Assembly (NCBI GenBank): GCA_001899715.1
Contig: MKWI01000009.1
Location: 1 to 64,000, forward strand
DNA from: Sphingobium sp. 66-54
GTDB taxonomy: Bacteria > Pseudomonadota > Alphaproteobacteria > Sphingomonadales > Sphingomonadaceae
Direction of reading: 5' to 3'
Length of the DNA: 64,000 nt
Position numbers and translations under genes: made by a program. Positions 24,663 to 33,394 of the stretch are shown here, in pieces. The notes under the pieces are model-generated. The model was not told the origin of the DNA. It ran no database searches and saw nothing but the letters and a program-made list of their open reading frames with translations. How positions within the stretch are numbered: position 1 is the first letter of the stretch; every line of letters starts with the position of its first letter.

Positions 24663-25415
24663 ATGAAGCGCATATTGGTAACGGGTGGCGGCGCCGGTAT
24701 CGGACTGGCGATCGCACGGCGATTCGTGGCCGATGGCGCTCAGGTGCTGACCTGTGACGTCGACCAGGCCGCACTCGACCGGGCATGTCGTGAAACGCCG
24801 GGCCTGATCGGCGTGCCCTGCGATGTCGCCGATCCGGCACAGATCGACGCGCTGTTCGCCACGCTGGCCGAGGCGCTCGGCGGGCTGGACGTGCTGGTCA
24901 ACAATGTCGGCATCGGCGGCCCCACCCTACCGGCCGACAAACTGCCCAGCGCCGAGTGGCAGCGCGTGCTCGATATCAATCTGACCGCCACGTTCGAAGT
25001 CACGCGCCGCGCCATCCCGCTGCTCAAGGCGACGGCAGGAACGATCATCGTCATGTCGTCCGCTGCCGGCCGGTTCGGCTACCCCAACCGTCTGCCCTAC
25101 GCTGTCACCAAATGGGGCCTGGTGGGCCTCACCAAGACGCTCGCCATGGAATTGGGCGCGCACGATATAAGTGTCAACGCCATCCTGCCTGGCGCAGTGG
25201 GCGGTGAGCGCTTCGATCGGGTGATCGCCGGCCGCGCGCAGCTCAGCGGCCGAAGCGTCGAAGAAGAAGTACGCGAGGGGCTGGCTGCACAGTCCTTAAA
25301 ACGGATCGTCCCGCCAGAGCATATCGCGGACCTCGCGCTGTTCCTGACGACACCTGCCGGACGCTCCATCTCCGGGCAGATTCTGCCGATAGACGGCGAC
25401 CAGCAGCACGGGTGA
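24663..25415 (+). CDS. SDR family oxidoreductase
   Basis: A 250-residue short-chain dehydrogenase/reductase. It has the cofactor-binding TGGGAGIG motif at the N-terminus, VLVNNVGIGG, the catalytic Ser in IVMSSAAG, and YAVTK. An Asp at the end of beta-2 (CDVDQA) suggests NAD(H) preference. The C-terminal RIVPPEHIADLALFLTTP and SISGQILPIDGDQQ are typical of classical SDRs. Substrate is unknown. The 188-base gap after the MATE gene, with a small AAGCGG/CCGCTT hairpin at 24480-24497, suggests its own promoter. Confidence 0.9.
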   Translation: MKRILVTGGGAGIGLAIARRFVADGAQVLTCDVDQAALDRACRETPGLIGVPCDVADPAQIDALFATLAEALGGLDVLVNNVGIGGPTLPADKLPSAEWQRVLDINLTATFEVTRRAIPLLKATAGTIIVMSSAAGRFGYPNRLPYAVTKWGLVGLTKTLAMELGAHDISVNAILPGAVGGERFDRVIAGRAQLSGRSVEEEVREGLAAQSLKRIVPPEHIADLALFLTTPAGRSISGQILPIDGDQQHG

Positions 25416-25524
25416 AGGCGATAAAGTCGCGGGCAAGACTCCATCTCTCAACCGAATATCTTTCCTCGACCATACCCCCGTAAAGATGGAACGCTGACCC
25501 TACAATAACTGCGGGCGCGGTTCC

Positions 25525-27216
25525 CTACCGCCCCTGATTCCGCCAACGGTTGATGGTGCGTTCGAGGATCTCGTCCTCACCCCCGCTGGTGCGCCACAGG
25601 TCGGAGAAGACCGGGTCGGCCGAGGCCGGGCGCCGCTCAGGCTCCAGATTATCGAAGGCGACACGGACCGGCACCGTCACGCCCTCGCCGCAAACGATGC
25701 ACTCGCGGTTGCGCAGCGCGGGAATGGCATCGAGAAAACCGCGCGAGCCCTCCGGCATGGCTGCCTTGACGAAATTCTGGTCGCGGTCGTTGTTGAGGCG
25801 CATCGAGATGATCGTGCCACACTGCGAAAGCACGCCTTCGGCCAGATCGGATGGGCGCTGGGTGATGAGCCCAAGCGACACACCATATTTGCGGCCCTCC
25901 TTGGCGATGCGCTCCAGAATCTTACGGACCGACTGCCCCTCACCGATGGTGCTGGAGGGAATGTAGCGGTGCGCCTCCTCGCAGACGAATAGCACTGGCT
26001 TCTGCTCCTCGTCGCGCGCCCATATGGCGAAATCGAAGATCAGCCGCGCCAGCACCGAGACGACGACATGGGTGATCTCTGACGGCATGGCCGAGGTATC
26101 GACGATGGAGATCGGCTTGCCGTGCGCTGGCAGGCGGAAAATCTTGGCGAGAAATGCCTGCATTGAATCCGCCACCAGCATGCCCGAGAACATGAAGCTG
26201 AAGCGCGGATCGGAGCGGATTTCGTCCAGCCGGGTGCGCAGGCGCAGATATGGGAGCGTGTTGGTGCCCTTGTCCAGCTTGCCCATCTCGTTCTGAAGAA
26301 TGGTAGCGAGGTCCGAGAGCAGATAGGGCACGGGCGAATCTACCGTCAGCCGCCCGATCCCCTCCGCCAGCCGGTTGCGGCTGCGCGCGGCGAGCAAGCA
26401 TTTGGCGAGAATGTCACAATCCTGCGCGCGCTCTGGCCCCTTGGAGGTGACGAGCATCTCGCAATGCTCCTCGAAGTTGAGGAGCCAATAGGGCAATTCG
26501 AGATTGCCCGCGTTATAAACCTGCCCATTGCCGGCAAAGGCAGCGCCATATTCGCCGTGCGGGTCGATCATCACGATGTGCCCCTCCGGCGAGAGGTCGC
26601 AGATGCGGTGCAGGATGAGCGCAGCCGCGGTCGACTTGCCGGTGCCGGTCGAGCCGAGCAGCGCGAAGTGCTTGCCGAGCAAGCTATCGACCAGCAACGC
26701 CGCGCGAGTAGCGGTTGTGGGATAGACCGTGCCGATCTCGACGCACGTCTCTTCATGCGCGGCGTAGATCTCCGCCATGTCGGCACTGGAAACGGGCTGC
26801 ACTTCTATGCCCGGCACCGGGAAACGCGTAACGCCCCGGCGGAAGCGGAAGATGCGCCCGGTGAGCTGTTCCTGTTCGCCCTCGCCGAGGAAATCGACAT
26901 CGGCCAGGACGTGACTGTCCGAGCGGACGTCCAGCGCCAGCGTGCGTACCGTGGCCACCAGCCAGCGCTGGCCGACACGCATCTTGATCTGGCTGCCAAC
27001 CTGCCCACCCATGGCGATGCTGGTATCGCTCTGGCCGCTCAGCTTCTCCATGGCAGCAATGTCGAGCATGATCTGCGCCGACCCGCGCGAGATGGCCGAG
27101 ACGAGCCCGATCACCAGATCGGACTGGCGGCGAAGCGGCATGGACCCGGCCTGCGCGCCAGTCACGGGCGGCCCGGCTATGCTCTCCGACCCAATCCCCC
27201 CCGTCATGAAATTCAT
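25525..27216 (-). CDS. HerA-like DUF87 ATPase
   Basis: A 563-residue HerA/FtsK-superfamily ATPase. A HAS-barrel-like N-terminal domain of about 160 residues precedes Walker A GSTGTGKST (residues 188-196), and Walker B lies in VLFVCEEAHRYI (residues 408-419). Then come a sensor-like ITQRPSDLAEGVLSQCGTII block and an arginine-finger-like region (RLNNDRDQNFV). HerA proteins pump DNA with NurA nuclease in archaea, and with other nucleases or sirtuins in bacterial defence systems. No nurA or SIR2 gene is adjacent, so this may be the stand-alone housekeeping type common in proteobacteria. Confidence 0.85.
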   Translation of the reverse strand: MNFMTGGIGSESIAGPPVTGAQAGSMPLRRQSDLVIGLVSAISRGSAQIMLDIAAMEKLSGQSDTSIAMGGQVGSQIKMRVGQRWLVATVRTLALDVRSDSHVLADVDFLGEGEQEQLTGRIFRFRRGVTRFPVPGIEVQPVSSADMAEIYAAHEETCVEIGTVYPTTATRAALLVDSLLGKHFALLGSTGTGKSTAAALILHRICDLSPEGHIVMIDPHGEYGAAFAGNGQVYNAGNLELPYWLLNFEEHCEMLVTSKGPERAQDCDILAKCLLAARSRNRLAEGIGRLTVDSPVPYLLSDLATILQNEMGKLDKGTNTLPYLRLRTRLDEIRSDPRFSFMFSGMLVADSMQAFLAKIFRLPAHGKPISIVDTSAMPSEITHVVVSVLARLIFDFAIWARDEEQKPVLFVCEEAHRYIPSSTIGEGQSVRKILERIAKEGRKYGVSLGLITQRPSDLAEGVLSQCGTIISMRLNNDRDQNFVKAAMPEGSRGFLDAIPALRNRECIVCGEGVTVPVRVAFDNLEPERRPASADPVFSDLWRTSGGEDEILERTINRWRNQGR

Positions 27217-27419
27217 GCTGCCTCGCTCCCGCGCTCACGTGATGCGCGCGACGCTAGCAGCCGGCAGTAAACAAAATCCTGCGGGATAGGGCAGGTTAGC
27301 AGCGGATTCAGAGAGCCGGGAACGGCAGCGATCAGGTCGAGACGCCCCTTCCCGTTCAGACGAAGGCTCCTGAACAGGCTCTAGAAGCGCGCTTGACTAT
27401 GAGGGCTGCCGGCCCAGCG

Positions 27420-28211
27420 CTACCCCAGCACCGCCGATACGCGCCCGGCCACCAGGCCCGCGAACAGCCCCATGGAAACCGCGATGACGATGGCAACGAG
27501 CCCATAGATCGCGCCATGCTCCTGCGCAAACACACCGATCAGCCGCTCGAAGCCGGACTTATGCACCTCGATCTCGCGTACGGCGGCGGCGAGCACGCGG
27601 CCGTTCTGCACCAGGAACGTTTCCGCCGTGTAGGTGCCGGTGACGACCCGCGCGGAGAGCGGCAGGCGCGCGCGGTAGAGCACACCGTCGGTAATCTCCA
27701 CCGAGCCGGGTTCCTCCACATAAAGCCCGGCGCGCTTGTTGAGATCATTGAGGCCCGCCGCGAACCGGTCGATCTCCTGCGTATTGCTGAGCGAGGCGGG
27801 CGAAAGCTGGAGCTTGTTGAGGCCAAGCTCATAGATCGCCGCCGTCCGCTCATCGACCAGCTTGTCGATCGGCCGGGACGAGGCGACCGCATAGAAAGTC
27901 GGCGCCGAGCGGAAGTTGATGCTGTCTGCGTTCACCCAGATGCCGGCGATCTTCTGCTTCTCACGCAGAGTGATCGACTGGCTAGGTCCCTTAAGCACGA
28001 CGATGATGTCCGCCGGTTCCTCCGGCAGACGGCCATTGGGGTAGAGGATCGCGCCGAACAGCAGCAGCTCGGCGCCGGTGAAGCTGAACTTGATCTCAAC
28101 GCTGCGCTGCGAGACGTCCGGCACCAGTTGCGGCGCAGCGCTCTGGGCGAGCGCACCCTGGCTACCGAGCAGCAGCAGCGCCATGGCGATCCAGGCGATC
28201 AACGCCCTCAT
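27420..28211 (-). CDS. TIGR02186 family membrane-anchored protein
   Basis: A 263-residue exported protein. It has an N-terminal signal peptide (ending GALAQ) and one C-terminal transmembrane helix, with a beta-rich domain opening VEIKFSFTGAELLLFGAI, which is typical of the TIGR02186 family. Its ATG overlaps the stop of the TauE/SafE-type permease (ATGA), a linkage seen repeatedly in alphaproteobacteria. The coupling suggests a periplasmic partner of the exporter. No biochemical function is known. Confidence 0.82.
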   Translation of the reverse strand: MRALIAWIAMALLLLGSQGALAQSAAPQLVPDVSQRSVEIKFSFTGAELLLFGAILYPNGRLPEEPADIIVVLKGPSQSITLREKQKIAGIWVNADSINFRSAPTFYAVASSRPIDKLVDERTAAIYELGLNKLQLSPASLSNTQEIDRFAAGLNDLNKRAGLYVEEPGSVEITDGVLYRARLPLSARVVTGTYTAETFLVQNGRVLAAAVREIEVHKSGFERLIGVFAQEHGAIYGLVAIVIAVSMGLFAGLVAGRVSAVLG

Positions 28212-29122
28212 TGAAGCGCCACCGTATAGATCTCGTCCGGCCGCCAGCCGAGGCCCAATGCCATGCGGATCGCCACCACCAACACGATAAGGGCGAGCAG
28301 CACGCGCAGATATTCCGGCCGCACGGACATAGAGATGCGCCCACCGATCTGCGCACCGGTGACGCTGCCGATCAGCAGCAGGAAGGCCAGCACAAGATCG
28401 ACCGCATGGGTGGTGAGCGAGTGCGCCATGGTCGTCACCATCGTCACGAACAGGATCTGGAACAGCGAGGTGCCGATCACGGGCTGGGTCGCCATGCCGA
28501 GAATATAGATCATCGCCGGCACCAGCACGAAACCGCCGCCTACGCCCATCAGCATGGTGAGGATGCCGGAAAAGATGCCGAGTAGTAGCGGCGCCAGCGG
28601 CGATATGTAGAGGCCGGAGGGATAGAAGCGCCAGCGCAGCGGCAGCGCAGCGACCAGCGGGTGATGCCGCCGCTTGCGGGCCGGTGGGCGAACGCCACGC
28701 CGCGCCATGATGAGCGCGCGGATCGCTTCATGGGCCATCAACAGGCCGATCGAGCCGAGCATCGCGACGTAGAGCAGCGCGATCGCCGTATCAATCTGGC
28801 CGAGCCGGGTGAGCAGGCGGAAGATGATCGTGCCGATCCCCGCACCGATCATGCCCCCCACCACCATCACCGCGCCCATCCGCACGTCCACCGTCTTGCG
28901 GGCGAGATGACTCACCACGCTGGAGACGCTGGCACCCATCACCTGCGTCGCGGAGGAAGCGGCCGCCACCGTGGGCGGAATGCCGTAAAAGATCAGCAGC
29001 GGCGTGGTGAGAAACCCGCCACCGACGCCGAACATACCCGAGAGCAAGCCGACCACCCCGCCGAGCCCGATGATGACGAGCGCGTTCACCGAGAGATTGG
29101 CAATCGGCAGGTAGATATCCAT
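28208..29122 (-). CDS. TauE/SafE (TSUP) family sulfite exporter-like permease
   Basis: A 304-residue permease with about eight hydrophobic segments and two half-repeats. The glycine-rich motifs LLSGMFGVGGGFLTTPLLI and GILTMLMGVGGGFVLVPAM are the duplicated TSUP signatures. Family members export sulfite, sulfoacetate or other sulfur-containing anions. The tightly coupled TIGR02186 gene downstream supports a two-component transport unit. The substrate here is not defined by context. Confidence 0.9.
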   Translation of the reverse strand: MDIYLPIANLSVNALVIIGLGGVVGLLSGMFGVGGGFLTTPLLIFYGIPPTVAAASSATQVMGASVSSVVSHLARKTVDVRMGAVMVVGGMIGAGIGTIIFRLLTRLGQIDTAIALLYVAMLGSIGLLMAHEAIRALIMARRGVRPPARKRRHHPLVAALPLRWRFYPSGLYISPLAPLLLGIFSGILTMLMGVGGGFVLVPAMIYILGMATQPVIGTSLFQILFVTMVTTMAHSLTTHAVDLVLAFLLLIGSVTGAQIGGRISMSVRPEYLRVLLALIVLVVAIRMALGLGWRPDEIYTVALQ

Positions 29123-29235
29123 GCGCCCTTCGGTAGCCGTAAAGTGCTCGCGTCAAAAGGGGCAAGCGTTGGCGACGCATATGGAACCAACACTCCGTCG
29201 GCGAATTAGTCTCAGGAACCCGATGGAGCACGAAG

Positions 29236-29502
29236 ATGACGGAGGAACCTCAAAATTCCAGCAACGCCAGCCCGGATCTGACCAAAATCGTTCTCAACAC
29301 CTTGTATCTATGCCTGGGGCGCGCCGTTGAACATATTGCGAGAGTGGATGGCTCGGAGGCGGCTTGGCAGTTCAAGAGCGACCTCTTGGAGGAGCTTAAG
29401 AGCGGCAGTATCGATATGGCATTGTTGGAAGACGCAGCGACATATGATTTCGTAGTAGAGAAAATAGAAAATATCCCGATAGAGTCTTCTGTCTCAGAAT
29501 GA
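29236..29502 (+). CDS. Small acidic hypothetical protein
   Basis: An 88-residue soluble acidic ORF starting with MTEEPQNSSNASPDLTKIVL and preceded by GGAG at 29225-29228. Its base composition is visibly more AT-rich than the flanking genes. It has a predicted helical core (LYLCLGRAVEHIARVDGSEA) and no motif I recognise. It borders a gene-poor stretch, so recent acquisition is possible. Whether it is translated is plausible but not certain. Confidence 0.5.
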   Translation: MTEEPQNSSNASPDLTKIVLNTLYLCLGRAVEHIARVDGSEAAWQFKSDLLEELKSGSIDMALLEDAATYDFVVEKIENIPIESSVSE

Positions 29503-29989
29503 ATGACTTACATCGGATGAGCCTATGATTATCGCGCGCCGCTATGCTAGCAGTGCCGTTCTCAGGTAGGCAAAATCACTGACAGCAAATTTCGGGGCGG
29601 AAGCGGCGGCCAGTCACAATGTCCGACCGCCGATACGGTCTCTTATCTGCTTTCCAACGGACCACTCATACGTTGAAGGAAAAGAAAGCGGAGGCAATTC
29701 CCTACCTGCCTGTTCCCACCGATGGCGGTTATAGCTAAGATCGACGGCGCAACCGCTTTCCGACAAAATGGATATTTCAGCTTATCGTACTGACGGCCAT
29801 CCCGGAGTGCCTCATTGCCTACAAGGGGCATTTGGAGGCGCGCTGACGCCTGCGGAATAAGAACATGGTCCGACAAGTGATGCATGGGCCAATCGCGCGT
29901 CGCACATCGCGATACCGTTAGAGCTGAGCACCTTGGTTTGCACGTTCCTCGCGGTTCAGAAATTCTTCGAACCAGCATGGGGATCGACC
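29503..29989. other. Gene-poor junction region
   Basis: These 487 bases separate the core block from the accessory metabolic region. Composition is mixed and more AT-rich than the surroundings, and no frame has convincing protein character or a good ribosome binding site. A minus-strand frame across 29643-29978 is open but unrecognisable. It may be decayed DNA from an earlier insertion. Confidence 0.4.
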
Positions 29990-30805
29990 CTAATCTGCAA
30001 AGCCGGGGTCAAGGCGGTATGCCTTTCGGAGCAAGGCAGGCCAGGCAAAGCCGTTGGCGATCGCCTTCACGCCTGCCCTGCCCTGTTCGCTCGTGATTTC
30101 CGGCACGCCCTGTTTCGGCTTATTGATGTTCCCAGCCCCGGCTGTCAGCGCCAGAACCTGGGCCTCGCACGCCCGCTCGAAGAAATAGAGCCTCAGAAAC
30201 GCTTCCCCGACTGTTTCACCCACAGCCAAAGTGCCGTGATTGCGCAGCAGCATTGAGTGCTTGTCGCCCATGTCCGCGACCAGCCGCTCGCGTTCATCAA
30301 GGTTGACGGCGATCCCTTCAAAGTCGTGAAAGGCAATGTCGTCGCGGATCGCCATCGCCGTTTGGGTGAGCGGCAATAACCCATCGACATGAGCCGAAAC
30401 TGCCTGACCGTAAGACGTGTGTAGATGCATGACCGCATGCGCATCCGGCCGGTTCATGTGCAAAGCGGAGTGAATAACGAACCCGGCGGGGTTTGTAGCG
30501 TAAGGCGTCGGCATCACGGGCTTGCCCTCAATGTCGACCTTGACCAGACTCGAGGCGGTAATCTCGTCGAACATCAGGTTCAGCGGGTTGAGAAGGAAAT
30601 GGTGATCCGGCCCAGGCACGCGGGCGGAGAGATGCGTGAATATGAGATCGTCCCACCCGAAATGGGCCACCAATCGATAGGCGGCGGCCAGATCGACGCG
30701 GATCGCCCATTCCTCGTCACTGACCTGATCCCGGACCGGTCGCGTAACGGCTGATGCCTCGGCGCTCATTTGCGCCAGCCCCTCAAAAGCGTTCGTGCGT
30801 GCCAT
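29990..30805 (-). CDS. Class II aldolase/adducin family protein
   Basis: A 271-residue protein with the class II aldolase/adducin fold. Metal-ligand histidines appear in VMHLHTSYGQAVSAH and a third in LLRNHGTLAVG. The segment GWDDLIFTHLSARVPG is the typical phosphate/glycine loop region of the subgroup acting on non-phosphorylated or unknown substrates. I chose the ATG at 30805 (MARTNAFEG), which has GAAGGA about 8 bases upstream; a TTG at 30838 would add 11 residues and overlap the TauD stop. It lies 29 bases after the TauD-type dioxygenase and is likely cotranscribed. The substrate is unknown. Confidence 0.85.
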   Translation of the reverse strand: MARTNAFEGLAQMSAEASAVTRPVRDQVSDEEWAIRVDLAAAYRLVAHFGWDDLIFTHLSARVPGPDHHFLLNPLNLMFDEITASSLVKVDIEGKPVMPTPYATNPAGFVIHSALHMNRPDAHAVMHLHTSYGQAVSAHVDGLLPLTQTAMAIRDDIAFHDFEGIAVNLDERERLVADMGDKHSMLLRNHGTLAVGETVGEAFLRLYFFERACEAQVLALTAGAGNINKPKQGVPEITSEQGRAGVKAIANGFAWPALLRKAYRLDPGFAD

Positions 30806-30834
30806 CGGTCGGTCCTTCGCGTCGCTGTCTTTGC

Positions 30835-31869
30835 TCAATGCCGCACGCCCAGGGCGACGAAGATCTTCCTCGTCCCGTGGAAAGGCGATCGGCCGTGGGA
30901 TCGCAGGATATTGTCGAGGATGAGAAGATCCCCTTCCCGCAATGCTATCCGAAACGTCTGTTCTTCCAGCCGTTTGTGAATGAACAGCGCATCCTCGTCG
31001 TCCAGCGGCGAGCCGTCATCGAGGACGGCCGTATCAAGGGTCTCGGGCGCTTCAACCATGGCGGCCTGCATTCTGTTCCAGTCGTCGAGGCGCCCGTCCA
31101 TCTTGGCCAGGTAGGACTGGATCACCGGGAGATAAGCGAAGGCCTGCGTGCACCAGATCTCGCCATGGACGGGGTGCTGACGGAAAAACGGAAACGGCTC
31201 CTGAAGAACCTCCAGGAAATCATCTTCGGTCCAGCGCAGCTCCCAATTGCGCTCAGCCGCAATAGCGCGCGCCTCATCCCGATCCGACGTGCCGATCATG
31301 TCATTCCAGCAGCGCCGCAACCGGAACATGCCATGGTCGATCCCCCGTGGCGGCATGAACCGGCGCAACCGCGCTGTCCGGTCCCGATATTTTTCGAAGA
31401 CCCAATCCGGCAAGGTTTGCGTGAACTTGGCCATGTCGCCGACCAGATTGGTCTTCTGATCCTGGGATGCGGCCGAACTGCAAAACAGGGAAATATAGTC
31501 GGGTATCACCGCCACATAGGCCATTTCCTGATGGAGCGGGATCGTGACATCGGGCGGCAGATCGGTGGACTTGAAGACATTGTCCGCTACCGGTGCGGAT
31601 CGGATCGCCGTCCCCCCCACATACGAAGAAAACGGCTTGTGGCCGATCGACGAGAGGAAAGCCGACAAATCTGCCGCCTCACGCATATCCGACCTTATCA
31701 GGAGCGCGCCCTCCTGATCCACGACACTGAAAATCGCATGCCCGAGTTCCGCATCGGTGGGCGCTCCGTCGCGGCGTGGCTCACGGAGATCGAGGGTCGG
31801 AATATATGTATCGAGCGGAAGGTCGATACTGCCAAAATCGAGTGCATGAAACGCCCATGTCGCGGCCAT
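30835..31869 (-). CDS. TauD/TfdA-type Fe(II)/2-oxoglutarate dioxygenase
   Basis: A 344-residue protein of the TauD/TfdA superfamily. The iron-binding HxE/D motif appears as HQE in IPLHQEMAYV, with the distal His and the 2-oxoglutarate-binding Arg in the C-terminal ILRSHGRSPFHGTRKIF block. The HxE variant resembles SyrP-like hydroxylases rather than taurine dioxygenase, so taurine is not implied. It is first in a two-gene operon with the class II aldolase and is divergent from an L-2-hydroxyglutarate-oxidase-like gene. Dioxygenases of this type consume 2-oxoglutarate and release succinate. Confidence 0.85.
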   Translation of the reverse strand: MAATWAFHALDFGSIDLPLDTYIPTLDLREPRRDGAPTDAELGHAIFSVVDQEGALLIRSDMREAADLSAFLSSIGHKPFSSYVGGTAIRSAPVADNVFKSTDLPPDVTIPLHQEMAYVAVIPDYISLFCSSAASQDQKTNLVGDMAKFTQTLPDWVFEKYRDRTARLRRFMPPRGIDHGMFRLRRCWNDMIGTSDRDEARAIAAERNWELRWTEDDFLEVLQEPFPFFRQHPVHGEIWCTQAFAYLPVIQSYLAKMDGRLDDWNRMQAAMVEAPETLDTAVLDDGSPLDDEDALFIHKRLEEQTFRIALREGDLLILDNILRSHGRSPFHGTRKIFVALGVRH

Positions 31870-32093
31870 ACCGCTCCGCTCCCTCGTATCGTTTGAATAA
31901 GCTTACAGCGCGGCGGCGACCATCGTCCAATGATAGTTGTGCATCAGTCTAGCCAGACGGGTATTGCGATACCCCAGCTTGAGCGCCGCACGTTGCACCG
32001 GCTTGGGGACCTGGGGTGCCCGCTTTGCATGCCGGCACCATGGCGCGCGTAAAATACGTTCCCTGCCCGACGCCTTGGGTTAAGGATGAGGGA

Positions 32094-33200
32094 ATGGACG
32101 AAGTCGGCGCGATCATTGTGGGGGCAGGCGTAGTTGGGCTGGCAGTCGCGCGCGCGTTGGCGCTCGCGGGCCACGACGTGCTGATCCTCGAGCGCGAACA
32201 CCAGTTCGGCACAATTACTTCCGCACGCAACAGCGGCGTGATCCATGCCGGGCTCTATTATCCCGATGGATCGCTGAAGGCGCAGCTCTGCGTTGAAGGA
32301 CGCCAACTTCTCTACGATTTCTGCGAAAGGCGAGGCATTGCCTATCGGCGCTGCGGCAAGCTGATTATCGCTGCGAGCGAGGAGGAATTTCCCGCGCTGG
32401 ACGCGGTGATGGCGCGCGGCGCCGAGGCCGGCGTCAACGATCTCGTGCGACTTGATTCCACCGAGGTCCGCGCACTCGAGCCGGCTCTGGTCTGCGCAGG
32501 TGCCGTCCACTCTCCCTCAAGCGGCATCATCGACCAACACGGTCTGATGCTGGCACTACTCGGCGAGGCCGAAGCCCATGGGGCGGTGCTGGTGTGCGAC
32601 GCGCCGGTTGATGACATCACGAGGCTCCAGTCTCACTGGGTGGTACAGGTGGGGGAAACGCGCCTGAGAGCGCCGGTCGTCGTCAATGCCGCCGGGCTTG
32701 GCGCACAGGCGCTGGCGCGAACAATCGAGACGCTCGACCCGAAGCTGGTGCCGCCCCTGTTCCTCGCAAAGGGCTGTTATTTTTCCTACGCAGGTCGCGT
32801 GCCGTTTTCACGGCTGATCTATCCGGTGCCCGGGCCTGCAAGCCTCGGCACACATTTCACCCTGGATCTTGGTGGGCAGGCACGCTTCGGGCCGGACATC
32901 CATTGGATCGACACGATCGACTATACGGTCGACCCGGACCTGAAACCGGAGTTCCTTGCCGCGGCGCGCCGGATCTGGCCGGATGCCGAGGAGGACCGGC
33001 TCCAGCCCGCTTATGCCGGCATCCGCCCAAAGCTGTCCGGTCCGGGCATGGCCTCCGCGGATTTCGTCCTGCAGGACGAGACGGTCCATGGCCTCCCTGG
33101 CCTCGTCAATCTGTTCGGGATCGAGTCGCCGGGACTCACCGCGTCGCTGGCAATTGCCGCTCGGGTAACGGCGGTGGTGGGCGCACCTGCTAATCGCTGA
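32094..33200 (+). CDS. L-2-hydroxyglutarate oxidase-like FAD-dependent oxidoreductase
   Basis: A 368-residue DAO-superfamily flavoprotein. The dinucleotide-binding motif GAGVVGLAVARALALAG is near the N-terminus. The family blocks SARNSGVIHAGLYYPDGSLKA and YRRCGKLIIA are strongly like LhgO/L2HGDH, and the C-terminal FGIESPGLTASLAIA completes the FAD site. The start at 32094 is preceded by AAGGATGAGGG; an ATG 78 bases upstream adds residues without family similarity. Products would be a 2-keto acid. Pairing with an aldolase and a 2-oxoglutarate enzyme hints at hydroxy-acid metabolism, but the substrate is open. Confidence 0.85.
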   Translation: MDEVGAIIVGAGVVGLAVARALALAGHDVLILEREHQFGTITSARNSGVIHAGLYYPDGSLKAQLCVEGRQLLYDFCERRGIAYRRCGKLIIAASEEEFPALDAVMARGAEAGVNDLVRLDSTEVRALEPALVCAGAVHSPSSGIIDQHGLMLALLGEAEAHGAVLVCDAPVDDITRLQSHWVVQVGETRLRAPVVVNAAGLGAQALARTIETLDPKLVPPLFLAKGCYFSYAGRVPFSRLIYPVPGPASLGTHFTLDLGGQARFGPDIHWIDTIDYTVDPDLKPEFLAAARRIWPDAEEDRLQPAYAGIRPKLSGPGMASADFVLQDETVHGLPGLVNLFGIESPGLTASLAIAARVTAVVGAPANR

Positions 33201-33394
33201 CAAAGCCGTGTCACTATGGTTGACCGGCTCTCGCCATCAAGCGGCGGGTGCCATCGCCGTAATGCCTGGAGACATACCTCGATCGACGCTCTGAACATCT
33301 GCGGCAGGGATGCACCGATCTGATCGCTTGCCGATACTGTGCGCGAAAGACCGTCGGATGGAGAGCAGCCTTCCGCGCAATGTTACAGTGTTTG

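Noticed and set aside
29643..29978. A 111-codon minus-strand frame with a YDK triplet, considered as an IS5 transposase remnant
   Set aside because: Beyond the single triplet no alignment to transposase blocks could be made in any frame. No inverted repeats flank it.
32016..32093. An upstream ATG for the LhgO-like oxidase
   Set aside because: The added residues have no flavoprotein similarity, and the ATG at 32094 has the better ribosome binding site next to the dinucleotide-binding fold.
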